Positions 1 to 8,269 are shown, counted from the first letter of the stretch. The stretch is DNA of 64,000 nucleotides from Frankia gtarii (GCF_025403375.1 NZ_JAMPTM010000001.1:57193-121192); one strand, 5' to 3'. The notes: generated from the sequence alone by a model not told the origin. Translations and numbers: made by a program.

Positions 1-36
1 CGGTCCGACCGGCACGAGGGCTGGCAGGACCTCTGA
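1..36 (+). CDS. C-terminal tail of a gene entering from the left (partial)
   Basis: Frame 1 is open from the window edge for eleven codons (RSDRHEGWQDL) and ends in TGA at 34-36. A strong inverted repeat begins ten bases later, as expected behind a real stop codon. The tail is too short to assign a family. This is inferred from the stop plus the hairpin; no start is visible. Confidence 0.35.
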   Translation, partial: RSDRHEGWQDL

Positions 37-46
37 TCCACCTGTT

Positions 47-84
47 CGACAAGCCCTGCCGGAGCCAGCCGGCCGGGCTTGTCG
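47..84. terminator. Convergent-gene hairpin
   Basis: CGACAAGCCC (47-56) pairs perfectly with GGGCTTGTCG (75-84) around an 18-nt GC-rich loop. It lies between a plus-strand gene ending at 36 and a minus-strand gene ending at 117, so it could stop transcription from both sides. No U-tract follows. Confidence 0.6.
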
Positions 85-116
85 GGATCGGCCTCCGTCG
101 GAGACGAGACCGAGTG

Positions 117-938
117 CTACCGCAAACGCCAGGGAGGCCGCTTGCCGGCGGCGAAAACCGCCTGACCCGCGGCGAGGGACTCGTCGTCGGTCCCGACTTC
201 AATCATGGTCTTCCCCACGTCGAGCGCCTGCCGGTAGCCGAGATCCGCCGCGTACCAGATGGCTCGGACGGTGGCCTGGACCGCGAGCGGTGGCTTGGCG
301 GCGATCCCGGCGGCCACCCGGTGCGCGACATCGGCGAGCTCGCCGGCGGGCACCACCTCCTGTACCAGTCCGATCTCGAGCGCGCGCCGGGCCGAGATCC
401 GCTCGTCGTTGCCGACCAGCGCCATCCGCAGCACCTCGCCGAGCGGCATCCGCCGGGACATCATGATCGACTCAAACACCGCGGCCATCCCGAAGGTCAC
501 GTGCGGGTCGAAGAAGGTGGCATGGTCGGCCGCGAGGAGAAAGTCGCATTCGGCCAGCAGATAGAAGGCACCGCCGCAGGCCATCCCGTTGACTGCGCCG
601 ATGACGGGCTTCCAGAGGTCGCCGGCCGTCTTCGGGGGTAGCCAGTCGCCCGGGTCGTCGTTGTGCAGCGGCGTCTTGCCCCGCCGGCCGATCCCGAACT
701 CGGGATCGAGGTCGCCGACCCGGGCCGCGTCGCGGTCGATGCCGGTGCAGAATGCCTTGTCCCCGGCAGCCGTGAGCACGACCGCGTGGACGTCGTCGTT
801 GCCCCGCAGCGACCGCCAGCAGGCGTGGATCTCCCGCATCATCGTGGCGTCGAACGCGTTGTACACCTCGGGACGGTTGAGGGTGACCCACGCGACCTGG
901 TCGCGCTCCTCATAGCCCAGGGTCTTGTAGTCCGGGAT
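117..938 (-). CDS. Enoyl-CoA hydratase/isomerase family protein, apparent ATC start
   Basis: Crotonase-fold protein, predicted to hydrate or isomerise an acyl-CoA in the cytoplasm. The oxyanion segment VNGMACGGAFYL and the following FFDPHVTFG segment are visible; the usual PE glutamate is replaced in that second segment, so the exact reaction is uncertain. The frame continues upstream of the first conventional start (GTG at 866) through PDYKTLGYEERDQVAWVTLNRPE, which is the normal first beta strand of the family. It reaches an ATC at 938 placed 6 bases after a perfect AGGAGG. The crotonase at 50451-51356 begins MPDYK at the same point, so 938 is taken as the start (273 aa). Last gene of the operon that begins at 3963; 58 bases separate it from the gene upstream. 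Confidence 0.85.
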   Translation of the reverse strand: MPDYKTLGYEERDQVAWVTLNRPEVYNAFDATMMREIHACWRSLRGNDDVHAVVLTAAGDKAFCTGIDRDAARVGDLDPEFGIGRRGKTPLHNDDPGDWLPPKTAGDLWKPVIGAVNGMACGGAFYLLAECDFLLAADHATFFDPHVTFGMAAVFESIMMSRRMPLGEVLRMALVGNDERISARRALEIGLVQEVVPAGELADVAHRVAAGIAAKPPLAVQATVRAIWYAADLGYRQALDVGKTMIEVGTDDESLAAGQAVFAAGKRPPWRLR

Positions 939-996
939 GGCGAACCTCCTCGTTTCGGTGACCGGCCAGCGGATCGTAGGTCGGGTCGGCCCCCGC

Positions 997-1662
997 TCAG
1001 GCCCGAGCCGCTCCCACGCCCGCCGCGGGTCCGGGGACCCGTGCTGGCCAGTGCTTCAGCACCTCGTCCGCGGTGACGATGGTCGCCACCAGAGACAGGC
1101 TGTTGCGGATGAGAACCTCGGTGTACTCCGCGGGGACACCGGCGATCGCATCCCGGGGCACGACCACCTGGTAGCCGCGGTCGGCGGCCTCGAACACCGT
1201 CGACGGGATGGCCACGTTCGTGGAGACCCCGGTTACCACCAGCGTCCGGCAGCCGACGTTGCGCAGCAGGGCGTCGACATCGGTGCCACCGATCGGCGAC
1301 AGACCCGCCAGCCGCACCGAGACGAGGTCCGACGGCTCCTGGCCGATCTCGTCGATCACCTCGACCATACGGGTTCCCGGTAGCTGGTAGACCGGCCCCC
1401 GCTCCGCCGCCGCGAACAGCCGGGCGTTGCGGTTGGCGCCCTTGCCGTCCGGGCGGCGCGCCGCGATCGTGTGCAGCACCGTCACCCCCGCCGCCCGGGC
1501 GCCGGCGGCCAGCCGGCTGATCGCCGTGAGCACGCCCTGCGAGCGGGCCGCCTCGGCCAGGGCCGGCAACGCGCTCTCGGGGCCGACGACGCCGTTCTGG
1601 CACTCCTGAGTCAACAGCACCGTGTGGGCTGGGTCCAGCAGGGATGCGAGGTCGACCGGCAT
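997..1662 (-). CDS. Isochorismatase-like cysteine hydrolase family protein with altered active site
   Basis: 221-aa protein with the isochorismatase/nicotinamidase fold: the first strand VLLTQECQNGVVG, GTDVDALLR and VVTGVSTNVAIPS are family landmarks. In active amidohydrolases of this fold the triad is Asp, Lys, Cys. Here those positions read Glu20, Arg117 and Ala151 by motif alignment, so cysteine-based amidase chemistry is unlikely. Isochorismatases proper also lack the cysteine, but an aryl-carrier or siderophore role has no support here. It follows the SDR by 37 bases and shares its operon with CoA-ester genes. The start is ATG 1662, with GGAG eight bases upstream. Function unknown; it may act on a small ester, amide or enol ether. 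Confidence 0.8.
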   Translation of the reverse strand: MPVDLASLLDPAHTVLLTQECQNGVVGPESALPALAEAARSQGVLTAISRLAAGARAAGVTVLHTIAARRPDGKGANRNARLFAAAERGPVYQLPGTRMVEVIDEIGQEPSDLVSVRLAGLSPIGGTDVDALLRNVGCRTLVVTGVSTNVAIPSTVFEAADRGYQVVVPRDAIAGVPAEYTEVLIRNSLSLVATIVTADEVLKHWPARVPGPAAGVGAARA

Positions 1663-1699
1663 GGTCGGTCTCCTTCCGTCAGTCGTTCTGTCCGCGGCG

Positions 1700-2611
1700 T
1701 CAGAACCGCATCCCGGGCGCCCGGGTCTCGAACAGGTCCTGGTTGATCAGCGAGCCGAGGGTGGTGGCGTCCCATCGCTTGCCGTCCGCCGAGATCGTCC
1801 GGTGCTCCTTCCATCCCCGCATCCAGATGATGCGATCGCCGATGGACCGGATGACCTGACCGGTGACGTGGTCGGCCTCGTCGCTGGCGAGCCAGGCCAC
1901 CAGCGGCGAGCTGTTCGCCGGGTCCATCTCGCGCCACTCGTCCTCCGGGACCTCGTCGGGCTCGAACGAGTCCGGCATGCCCGGGATCGAGGCGGTGATC
2001 CGGGTGAGACCCGACGGGCCCACCGCGTTCACCGTCACGCCGGTGCGATGCAGCTCGAGGGCGACGGTCTGGGTGATGGCGACGATCGCGGCCTTGGCCG
2101 CGGCGTAGCTCGACTGGCCGAAGTTGCCGCCCAGACCCGCGCCGGAGGTGGTGTTGATGATCCGGCCGTTGACCGGCCGGCCGGCCTTCGCCTCCGCGCG
2201 CCAGTGCCGCGCGGCGTGGTGGCAGGTCGACCAGGTGCCCATCACATGGACCCGGATCACCGCCTCGAAGTCCTCCGGCGGCATGTTCCAGATGACGGCG
2301 TCCCGAACGATCCCGGCGTTGTTGACGAGGATGTCGAGCCGCCCATAGGCGTCGAGCGCGCGCTGGACCAGCGCACCGGCCTGCTCGAAGTCGCTGACGT
2401 CGGAGTAGTCCGCCGCTGCCGTGCCGCCGCGCTTGTCGATCAGGGCCACGGTCTCGTCCGCCGCCCGGCCCTGTCCCTCGCCCCGCAACGAGCCCCCGAG
2501 ATCGTTGACCACGACCTTGGCGCCGTGACGGGCGAACTCCAGCGCGTGACCACGGCCGATGCCGTGGCCCGCCCCCGTGATGACCGCGACCTTGCCGTCG
2601 AGCAGTCCCAT
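1700..2611 (-). CDS. SDR oxidoreductase, multifunctional-enzyme-2 (HSD17B4-like) type
   Basis: 303-aa classical short-chain dehydrogenase. It has the cofactor motif TGAGHGIGRG near residue 12, NNAG, and the catalytic Ser plus YAAAK (SSYAAAKAA). The start MGLLDGKVAVITGAGHGIGR and the acidic NDLGG after strand beta-2 are the pattern of 3-hydroxyacyl-CoA dehydrogenases of the peroxisomal multifunctional type, which prefer NAD. It probably oxidises a 3-hydroxyacyl-CoA or related alcohol made by the flanking CoA-transferase and crotonase. The start ATG 2611 has GGAGAG upstream. It lies 110 bases after the CoA-transferase in the same operon. Confidence 0.88.
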   Translation of the reverse strand: MGLLDGKVAVITGAGHGIGRGHALEFARHGAKVVVNDLGGSLRGEGQGRAADETVALIDKRGGTAAADYSDVSDFEQAGALVQRALDAYGRLDILVNNAGIVRDAVIWNMPPEDFEAVIRVHVMGTWSTCHHAARHWRAEAKAGRPVNGRIINTTSGAGLGGNFGQSSYAAAKAAIVAITQTVALELHRTGVTVNAVGPSGLTRITASIPGMPDSFEPDEVPEDEWREMDPANSSPLVAWLASDEADHVTGQVIRSIGDRIIWMRGWKEHRTISADGKRWDATTLGSLINQDLFETRAPGMRF

Positions 2612-2700
2612 GGCCTCTCCTGTCCTGTCAGGTCGATGTGTAGCCGGACCCCGGTCCCGGTACGCCGGTGCTTGCTCCCGCGCCTGGTCGGCCCGCCTCT

Positions 2701-2734
2701 CCGGTCAGCCCAGTGCTCCGGTCAGCCCAGTGCT
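2701..2734. repeat. 17-bp tandem duplication across a stop codon
   Basis: The unit CCGGTCAGCCCAGTGCT occurs twice in a row (2701-2717 and 2718-2734). The second copy contains the TGA stop of the CoA-transferase on the minus strand (2722-2724). The outer copy carries the same stop triplet, so the duplication is silent for the protein. Confidence 0.9.
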
Positions 2735-3963
2735 CCGGTGGCGCGCAGCTGCGCCAGGCGCTCGGGTCCATAGCCGAGCAGATCCCGCAGGACCTCCTCG
2801 GTGTGCTCCCCCGCGGTCGGCGCGTGCCGCGTGACCGCGGGAACGGCTCCGTTGAGGTGCACCGGGAAAGGAAGCTGGTCCGCACCCAGCTCCGCTGCCG
2901 GCAGCCAGGGCAGACGCTCGACGAACTGCGGGTCGGTCGCGATGGTCTCCGGGGTGTTCACCGGCGACAGCGCGGTGTCGACCTCCCCGCCGAAGCGCAC
3001 CCACTGCGCGGTGGTGCGGCTCTTGAAGATCTCCCGCAGCTCGGACCGCAGCTCGAGATCCCCCCGGGCGTGGTCGGCGTACTCGGCACCTGGCCGGGCC
3101 TCGAAAAGATCGAGGCGGCCGATGCCCGCGCAGAAGTTGCGCCAGAACCGCCGCTCCGACGCCATGAACAGGATGTGGCCGTCCGCGGTCGCGTAGGTCT
3201 GATAGCGGACTGCGTCCCGCATCCCGCCGGTGCCCGCAGCGCGCCGTTCGTACCCGTCGGCGGGGTTTCCGGTGACCTCGTCCGCCGGCCGCTCGTACGC
3301 GCGGTAGGTCTCGATACGCATCCAGTCCATGGCCGCCGCCGCGTCGGACTGGCCGACCTCCAGGTGCGCGCCCCGCCCGGTCTCCCGCGCCGCCAACACC
3401 GCCGCCAGCAGCGCCAACGCCCCGTACAGCGGACCGGCATGGATGCCGATCGAGGCGTGGTCGGGCACCGAGGCGAACCCGTTGTCGTCCTCCTCCGGAC
3501 GAACGACCCCGGCCCACATGTCGTACGCCACGCCGTGGCTGGGAAGATCGCGATAGGGCCCGCTCGCCCCGTAGCCCGAGAGCGAACACAGCACGATCTT
3601 CGGATTCAGGGCGGTCAGTGCCTCGTAGCCCAGGCCACGGCGTTCCAGGGCGCCCGGCCTCATCGCCTCCACCACCGCGTCCGCGGACGCGACCAGCTCA
3701 CGAAAGACGCTCGCGCCCTGTTCCGTGCGCAGATCGAGTACCACGCTGCGCTTGCCGCGCCCGATGTGCAGGTGCAACAGCGAGACGCCCGCCACGAAGG
3801 GCCACGACATCCGGCGGACGTAGTCCCCACCAGGCGGTTCGACCTTGATGACATCGGCGCCGAGGTCGGCCAGGTGAGTGGTCAGCGCACCGGGCCCGAG
3901 CATCGAGACGTCGATCACCCGAACGCCCGCGAGCGGAGCGGCAGCGGCGGTCATCCCCATCAC
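2722..3963 (-). CDS. CaiB/BaiF family III CoA-transferase
   Basis: About 410 aa, the normal family length. The N-terminal LAGVRVIDVSMLGPGALTT and HLADLGADVIKVEPP segments, GRGKRSVVLDLR, LCSLSGYGASGPY and the catalytic aspartate region HGVAYDMWAG are all present. Family III enzymes move CoA between acyl-CoA and a free carboxylate through an aspartyl-CoA thioester, so this gene probably activates a carboxylic acid. First gene of the minus-strand operon 3963-117. The start is ambiguous among GTG 3963, ATG 3960 and ATG 3954; no clear Shine-Dalgarno separates them. It has only moderate similarity to the other CoA-transferases here. Confidence 0.9.
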   Translation of the reverse strand: MMGMTAAAAPLAGVRVIDVSMLGPGALTTHLADLGADVIKVEPPGGDYVRRMSWPFVAGVSLLHLHIGRGKRSVVLDLRTEQGASVFRELVASADAVVEAMRPGALERRGLGYEALTALNPKIVLCSLSGYGASGPYRDLPSHGVAYDMWAGVVRPEEDDNGFASVPDHASIGIHAGPLYGALALLAAVLAARETGRGAHLEVGQSDAAAAMDWMRIETYRAYERPADEVTGNPADGYERRAAGTGGMRDAVRYQTYATADGHILFMASERRFWRNFCAGIGRLDLFEARPGAEYADHARGDLELRSELREIFKSRTTAQWVRFGGEVDTALSPVNTPETIATDPQFVERLPWLPAAELGADQLPFPVHLNGAVPAVTRHAPTAGEHTEEVLRDLLGYGPERLAQLRATGALG

Positions 3964-3989
3964 CTATTTTCGATCACGGCAGCATTTTT

Positions 3990-4014
3990 GGATATTATAT
4001 ATAATTTACAATCC
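3990..4014 (-). promoter_or_regulatory. AT-rich box upstream of the 3963 operon
   Basis: A 25-bp AT-rich patch bounded by GGAT and ATCC (GGATATTATATATAAT at its left end) lies about 27 bp upstream of the CoA-transferase start and behind a terminator hairpin. It contains a TATAAT-like core. It is one of a family of similar boxes in this window and is a promoter or operator by inference. Confidence 0.55.
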
Positions 4015-4066
4015 AGGTATGAGATTCGCGATCCAGCCGGCGGCGGATCGTCGCCGGACGGGGTCA

Positions 4067-4110
4067 CGCCGGGCGCCGGGCACGCGAGCACTCGCCCGGC
4101 GCGCCCGGCG
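4067..4110 (-). terminator. Hairpin behind the Liv transporter genes
   Basis: CGCCGGGCGCCGGGC (4067-4081) pairs with GCCCGGCGCGCCCGGCG (4094-4110), leaving a 2-nt bulge and a 12-nt loop. It starts seven bases behind the stop of the permease/ATPase fusion and ahead of the AT box of the next operon, so it most likely separates the two transcripts. Confidence 0.65.
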
Positions 4111-4117
4111 CCCAGGC

Positions 4118-7093
4118 TCATGACCTGGAATCCACCACCGCCGCGGATGATCCCGCGATCTGGACGTCGGCGGGCTCGCCGGATGAGGCCGCGATATCGG
4201 TGGTGTCCGCGCTCGCGGCACTCCCGGAATCGGCCACGCTCGGCGCGCCGTCGACCGTCCCGGCCGCAGCAGCCCCGGCCGCAGCAGCCCCGGCGGAAAC
4301 TGCAGCATCCGCCGCCGAGTCGATGCCGAGATAAGCCGCGGCGAGCGTGTCCGCGTCGACCTCGGAGGCGGGTCCGGTCCATCTGACGTGGCCGACGGTC
4401 AGGAAGGCGACGCGGTCGGCCAGAGCCAGCGCGTCGCGCGCCTTCTCCTCGGCGATCAGCAGGGCGGTCCCCCGCTCGTGTAGTTCGTTCAGGGCACCGA
4501 AGATCTTCTCGATGATCAGGGGTGCCAGCCCGAGGGAGGGTTCGTCGGCGACCAGCAGGTCGGGCGGCCGCACGAGGGCCGGCGCCAGCACAAGCATCTG
4601 CTGTTCGCCGCCGGACAGGGCGCCGGCGAGCTGCTTGCGGCGCTCCCCGAGGATCGGGAAGGCGGCGTAGGCGCCGTCGCGCTCGTCGGCGTCCGGCAGC
4701 CACAGGCTGAGGTTCTCCTCGATCGAGAGGTCCGGGAAGATGCCCCGGCCCTCCGGCGCGAGATAGACCCCACCGCGGCTTCGCCGGTGGGCGGGAGTTC
4801 TCGCGACCTCCTGTCCGACGATCCGCACACTGCCCGCCGACACCGGCAGCAGCCCGCCGACGACCGAGCACAGGGTGGACTTGCCAGCGCCGTTGCTGCC
4901 GAGCAGGGCGACCACTTCGCCCTTGCGCACGGTCAGGTCGATGCCGTGCAGAACCTCGAGCTGACCGTAGGCCGCCCGTACGCCGGTCAGCCTCAACGCG
5001 GCCGGCTGGTCGGCAGCCTCCTCCGGGCTCGGGCCCGTCCCAGCCGGGGCGGCGGGCCGGTCCTTCGCGACGGCAACGGCACCCCCGACGGCGCCGATCG
5101 CCGCCGGCTCGGATGCGCTGGACCCGGCAGACGCAGCGGACCCGGCAGACGCAGCGGCGGACACGTGTGCGGCCGACTTCGCCTCCCGACGCTCCCGACG
5201 CTGCCAACGCTGCTGCGAGATCAGCGACAGCAGCCCGTCCGGGTTGCGCGCCAGGTTGACCGCGCCGAGCCCGAACAGCAACTGCATGAAGTACGTGGTC
5301 CCCGGGACGTCGTTGAGGACCTGCGGCATCAGCGCGGAGAGCATCCCGGCCACGACGGCGCCGGCGGGGCGACGGACACTGATCGTGACGGTCGTCGCGA
5401 GCCAGACCATGCCGAGCAGCACGTCGAAGTCGGTGTTGGTCACCCGACCGCGGCTCGCCCCGAGCATCACGCCCCCGAACCCGGCGATGCCGGCGGAGAC
5501 GACGAACACCATCAGTTTCATCCGCCCGGCCGCGATACCGCTGGTCATGGCGCCGGTCTCGGTCGAGCGGACGGCCAGGATCGCCCGGCCGGTGCTGGAG
5601 TTGCGCAGCGCGTGCACCAGCGCGATGGCGAGCCCGACCAGGACGAGCAGCAGCACGACCATCCAGCGCGGGTTGGCGGTGTCGAGCGGACCGAGGGACG
5701 GCGCCGGGATGGCCCACCCGGACGATCCGTTGGAGATGTCCGAGATCTGGAAGATCAGGTTCTGGCCAATGTAGGCGAGCGCCAGGGTGGACAGCGCCAG
5801 CGGAAGGCCCCCGAGCCGGCGGGTCGGCAGCGCGACGATGAAGCCGACCAGCGCCGACACCACCGTGCCGGCCAGCAGGGCCGGGAAGAACGGCACGCCG
5901 TGGGAGATCAGGATGCCGGCGGTGAAGGCGCCGGAGAGCACGAAGGCGGCCTGGGCCAGGCTCACCATCCCGCCGATGCCCGTCACCACAGTGAACGAGA
6001 TCAGGATGATCGCGGTGGCGAGGCCCTGAGCCAGCAGTCCGGCATAGAAGTCGGTGGCGCCCCAGGCGGTGTAGGCAAGAAGCCCGACGGTCAGCAGACC
6101 CCACAGCACGCGCCGGTGCCACTGCGGCACTCCCGCCGCGTAGTCCCGGGGCGGCTTCTCCTCCAGCGTGGTGCCGGCGCGTCGTCCCCGGTCCGCCCCG
6201 AAGTAGATGAGCAGGATGAATAGGATGATGAAGGGCACGGCGGTGGGAAAGCCGACGATGTCGATCGTGACGTAGCCGGCGATGAGGTTCTGGACGACGC
6301 CGAGGGCGAGACCCCCGCCCATCGCGATCGGGATGGAGGCCATCCGGCCGAGGATCACGGCGGGGATGGAGATGAACAGCAGCGTGTTGTACGTCAGCGA
6401 GGTCAGGCCGAACATCGGCGCGAGCAGCACGCCGACGAGCGCCGCCAGCGTGCAGGACAGCACCCAGGAGACGGCCGAGGCCCGGTCGGGATTGACGCCG
6501 CGCAGCGCGGCCAGGCTCGGACGGCTCACCGACGCCCGCATCTCCAGACCGATCCGGGAGTGCCGAACCACGAACCACAGCAGCAGGGCCGAGAAGATCG
6601 CGGCACCCAGCATCGCAAGCTGATCGGTGTCGATGATCAGGCCGTTGCCGAGGTTGAAGTTGCTCTTCGGGCTGGGGGCGAGGCCCGGGATGCGGAAGAC
6701 GTCCTCGATCTTCGGTAAGGTGAGGTCGGTGTTCGACCGCAGCATCTCCGTGATCCACAAGCAGAGCGCCGGCAGTGCGATGAGCAGGCCGAGCGCGGCC
6801 ACCATCCGGGCCGCGATCGGCGCCTCGCGCAGATCGCGGAACAGGACGCGATGCAGCACCCAGCCGAGCAGCGGCGCGAACACCAGAATGGCGATGATCG
6901 CGCTGGGCACGATGGGCAGGCCCTGCCCGGTGTTGAGCTGGAAGTAGAGGTAGGCCGCGGCGAACGCGACACCGCCCTGGCCGAAGTTGAAGATGCCCGA
7001 GGTCTGGTGCGTCAGTGTCAGCCCGGACGCCAGAATGGCGTAGAGCGCGCCTGTCACCAGTCCGGCGATCACCAGGTTGACGAACTCGGTCAC
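4118..7093 (-). CDS. Branched-chain-type ABC transporter: LivH-LivM-LivF triple fusion
   Basis: One 991-aa chain holds three subunits that are normally separate. Residues about 1-310 are a LivH-type permease (many membrane segments; HQTSGIFNFGQGGVAFAAAY). Residues about 320-640 are a LivM-type permease (LAQGLATAIILISFTVVTG, SLAQAAFVLSGAF). Residues about 710-925 are a LivF-type ATPase with Walker A GSNGAGKST, signature LSGGEQQM and Walker B LLVADEPS. Two Ala/Ser-rich low-complexity linkers, about 645-705 and after 925, join or extend the parts; the DNA encoding them carries short tandem repeats. Together with LivG at 7207 it would form an importer lacking only a binding protein. The substrate is likely a catabolic precursor acid rather than an amino acid, judging from context. 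Start ATG 7093. Confidence 0.88.
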   Translation of the reverse strand: MTEFVNLVIAGLVTGALYAILASGLTLTHQTSGIFNFGQGGVAFAAAYLYFQLNTGQGLPIVPSAIIAILVFAPLLGWVLHRVLFRDLREAPIAARMVAALGLLIALPALCLWITEMLRSNTDLTLPKIEDVFRIPGLAPSPKSNFNLGNGLIIDTDQLAMLGAAIFSALLLWFVVRHSRIGLEMRASVSRPSLAALRGVNPDRASAVSWVLSCTLAALVGVLLAPMFGLTSLTYNTLLFISIPAVILGRMASIPIAMGGGLALGVVQNLIAGYVTIDIVGFPTAVPFIILFILLIYFGADRGRRAGTTLEEKPPRDYAAGVPQWHRRVLWGLLTVGLLAYTAWGATDFYAGLLAQGLATAIILISFTVVTGIGGMVSLAQAAFVLSGAFTAGILISHGVPFFPALLAGTVVSALVGFIVALPTRRLGGLPLALSTLALAYIGQNLIFQISDISNGSSGWAIPAPSLGPLDTANPRWMVVLLLVLVGLAIALVHALRNSSTGRAILAVRSTETGAMTSGIAAGRMKLMVFVVSAGIAGFGGVMLGASRGRVTNTDFDVLLGMVWLATTVTISVRRPAGAVVAGMLSALMPQVLNDVPGTTYFMQLLFGLGAVNLARNPDGLLSLISQQRWQRRERREAKSAAHVSAAASAGSAASAGSSASEPAAIGAVGGAVAVAKDRPAAPAGTGPSPEEAADQPAALRLTGVRAAYGQLEVLHGIDLTVRKGEVVALLGSNGAGKSTLCSVVGGLLPVSAGSVRIVGQEVARTPAHRRSRGGVYLAPEGRGIFPDLSIEENLSLWLPDADERDGAYAAFPILGERRKQLAGALSGGEQQMLVLAPALVRPPDLLVADEPSLGLAPLIIEKIFGALNELHERGTALLIAEEKARDALALADRVAFLTVGHVRWTGPASEVDADTLAAAYLGIDSAADAAVSAGAAAAGAAAAGTVDGAPSVADSGSAASADTTDIAASSGEPADVQIAGSSAAVVDSRS
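5121..5156. repeat. 18-bp tandem repeat in the linker of the transporter fusion
   Basis: The unit GACCCGGCAGACGCAGCG is present twice in tandem and stays in frame, encoding part of the Ala/Ser-rich linker between permease and ATPase. A similar 15-bp duplication (CGGCCGCAGCAGCCC, 4261-4275 and 4276-4290) encodes part of the C-terminal tail of the same protein. Confidence 0.85.
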
Positions 7094-7206
7094 GTGATTC
7101 TCCTTGATGGTGTCCGCCGGCCCGGCGGCGCTACTGGACCCTGCGGAGCGTTCCGCAGCTCAGATCGCCGGCGACGTCGTATGTCGAGCCGTTCAGCGCC
7201 GTGGGC

Positions 7207-8022
7207 TCAACCCAGGTAGGCGTCGCGAACCGCCTGGTCCGCCCGGACCTCGGCCGGCGTGCCCTCCACGAGGACGGCGCCGAGGTTGAGGACGCAGATG
7301 CGGTCGCACAGCCGCATGACGAACTCGGCGTCGTGCTCGACCAGCAGCACGGCGCAGCCCTCGCCACGAAGGGACACGATCAGGTCGCCGAACCGGGCGG
7401 ACTCGGCCTGGTCCAGGCCGGACGTCGGTTCATCGAGCAGCAGCAGTCGGGGCCGGTCGACGATCGCCCTGGCCAGCTCGACCACACGCTGAAGGCCGAG
7501 TGGCAGCGATCCCGCGGCGTCTGTGCGCACCGGCTCCAGGCCGCACCACGCCAGCACCTCCGCCGCCCGTTCCCGCCGGGCGCGCTCCAGAACGCGGCGC
7601 GTACGCAGCGCGGTGAGGTCCGCGAGCACACCGCCGCCACCGCCCCGCCACTCCAGCGCGGCGAGCACGTTGTCCTCGACCGAGAGCCAGTTGAACACCT
7701 GCGCCCGCTGGAAGGTGCGACGGATTCCGAGCCGGGCGCGCCCCGTCGGCGACACCCGGGTGATGTCCGTGCCGCCGAACCGGACGGAGCCGCCGCTGGC
7801 CGAGGTGACGCCGGAGACGATGTCGAACAGCGTCGTCTTGCCCGCACCGTTCGGACCGATCAGTCCACGGACCGACCCGGCGTCGAGATCCATACTGACG
7901 TCCGCGAGCGCGACCACCCCACCGAAATGCTTCTTGATCTGCGAGAGCCGCAGCAACGGCTCGGCGCCCCCGACGTCGGCAGGTTCGGTCACCGTCGCCG
8001 TGGCCGCACTGGACCCGGACAT
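7207..8022 (-). CDS. LivG-type ABC transporter ATP-binding protein
   Basis: 271-aa ATPase of the branched-chain importer class. It has Walker A GPNGAGKTT, a degenerate signature LPLGLQR, Walker B LLLLDEPTSGLD, the switch histidine in LLVEHD, and the LivG-typical ending VEGTPAEVRADQAVRDAYLG. It energises import with the fused permease and second ATPase encoded 113 bases downstream. The frame is open to 8040, but ATG 8022 is chosen because GGGAGG ends four bases before it. Transcribed from the divergent region shared with the CoA-transferase at 8266. Confidence 0.9.
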   Translation of the reverse strand: MSGSSAATATVTEPADVGGAEPLLRLSQIKKHFGGVVALADVSMDLDAGSVRGLIGPNGAGKTTLFDIVSGVTSASGGSVRFGGTDITRVSPTGRARLGIRRTFQRAQVFNWLSVEDNVLAALEWRGGGGGVLADLTALRTRRVLERARRERAAEVLAWCGLEPVRTDAAGSLPLGLQRVVELARAIVDRPRLLLLDEPTSGLDQAESARFGDLIVSLRGEGCAVLLVEHDAEFVMRLCDRICVLNLGAVLVEGTPAEVRADQAVRDAYLG

Positions 8023-8052
8023 GCAGCCTCCCAGCACCAAAGTGGATCAATA

Positions 8053-8067
8053 TGAATATTATATTCA
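8053..8067. promoter_or_regulatory. AT-rich palindrome upstream of livG
   Basis: TGAATATTATATTCA is a perfect 7-1-7 palindrome, 30 bp upstream of the livG start and preceded by TGGATCAATA. Its core GAATA-TTA-TATTC fits the AT-box pattern seen elsewhere in the window. Operator function is inferred from symmetry and position. Confidence 0.6.
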
Positions 8068-8160
8068 AAATTTGCTTGATATGACAAGGCTCACAGGCCC
8101 AGCTCCGTGCCCGACCTGGGCCGACACTCGGGCGGACGGGGGGCGCGGTCCACATCCGAA

Positions 8161-8176
8161 GGATTATATTTTATCC
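8161..8176. promoter_or_regulatory. AT-rich box upstream of the leader peptide and CoA-transferase
   Basis: GGATTATATTTTATCC has symmetric GGAT/ATCC ends around an AT core, 33 bp upstream of the leader-peptide start. With the palindrome at 8053 it gives each of the two divergent transcription units its own box. Confidence 0.55.
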
Positions 8177-8209
8177 GAAACTAGTTCCCAAATCCGGCCA
8201 GGAGGACAG

Positions 8210-8269
8210 ATGCTCGGCCTCACGACGTCCCCGAGGGGCTGGACGGCCCCGCCCCGACCGCTCGGATGA
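8210..8269 (+). CDS. 19-codon leader peptide, stop overlaps next start
   Basis: ATG 8210 follows a strong AGGAGG (8200-8205) at four bases and encodes MLGLTTSPRGWTAPPRPLG. Its TGA (8267-8269) overlaps the ATG of the CoA-transferase (8266-8268) as ATGA. The CoA-transferase itself has no Shine-Dalgarno, so ribosomes finishing the leader probably start it by coupling. The peptide has no run of one amino acid and no obvious arrest motif apart from PP. A translational-coupling role is inferred; a longer fused protein is excluded because the frames differ. Confidence 0.6.
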   Translation: MLGLTTSPRGWTAPPRPLG

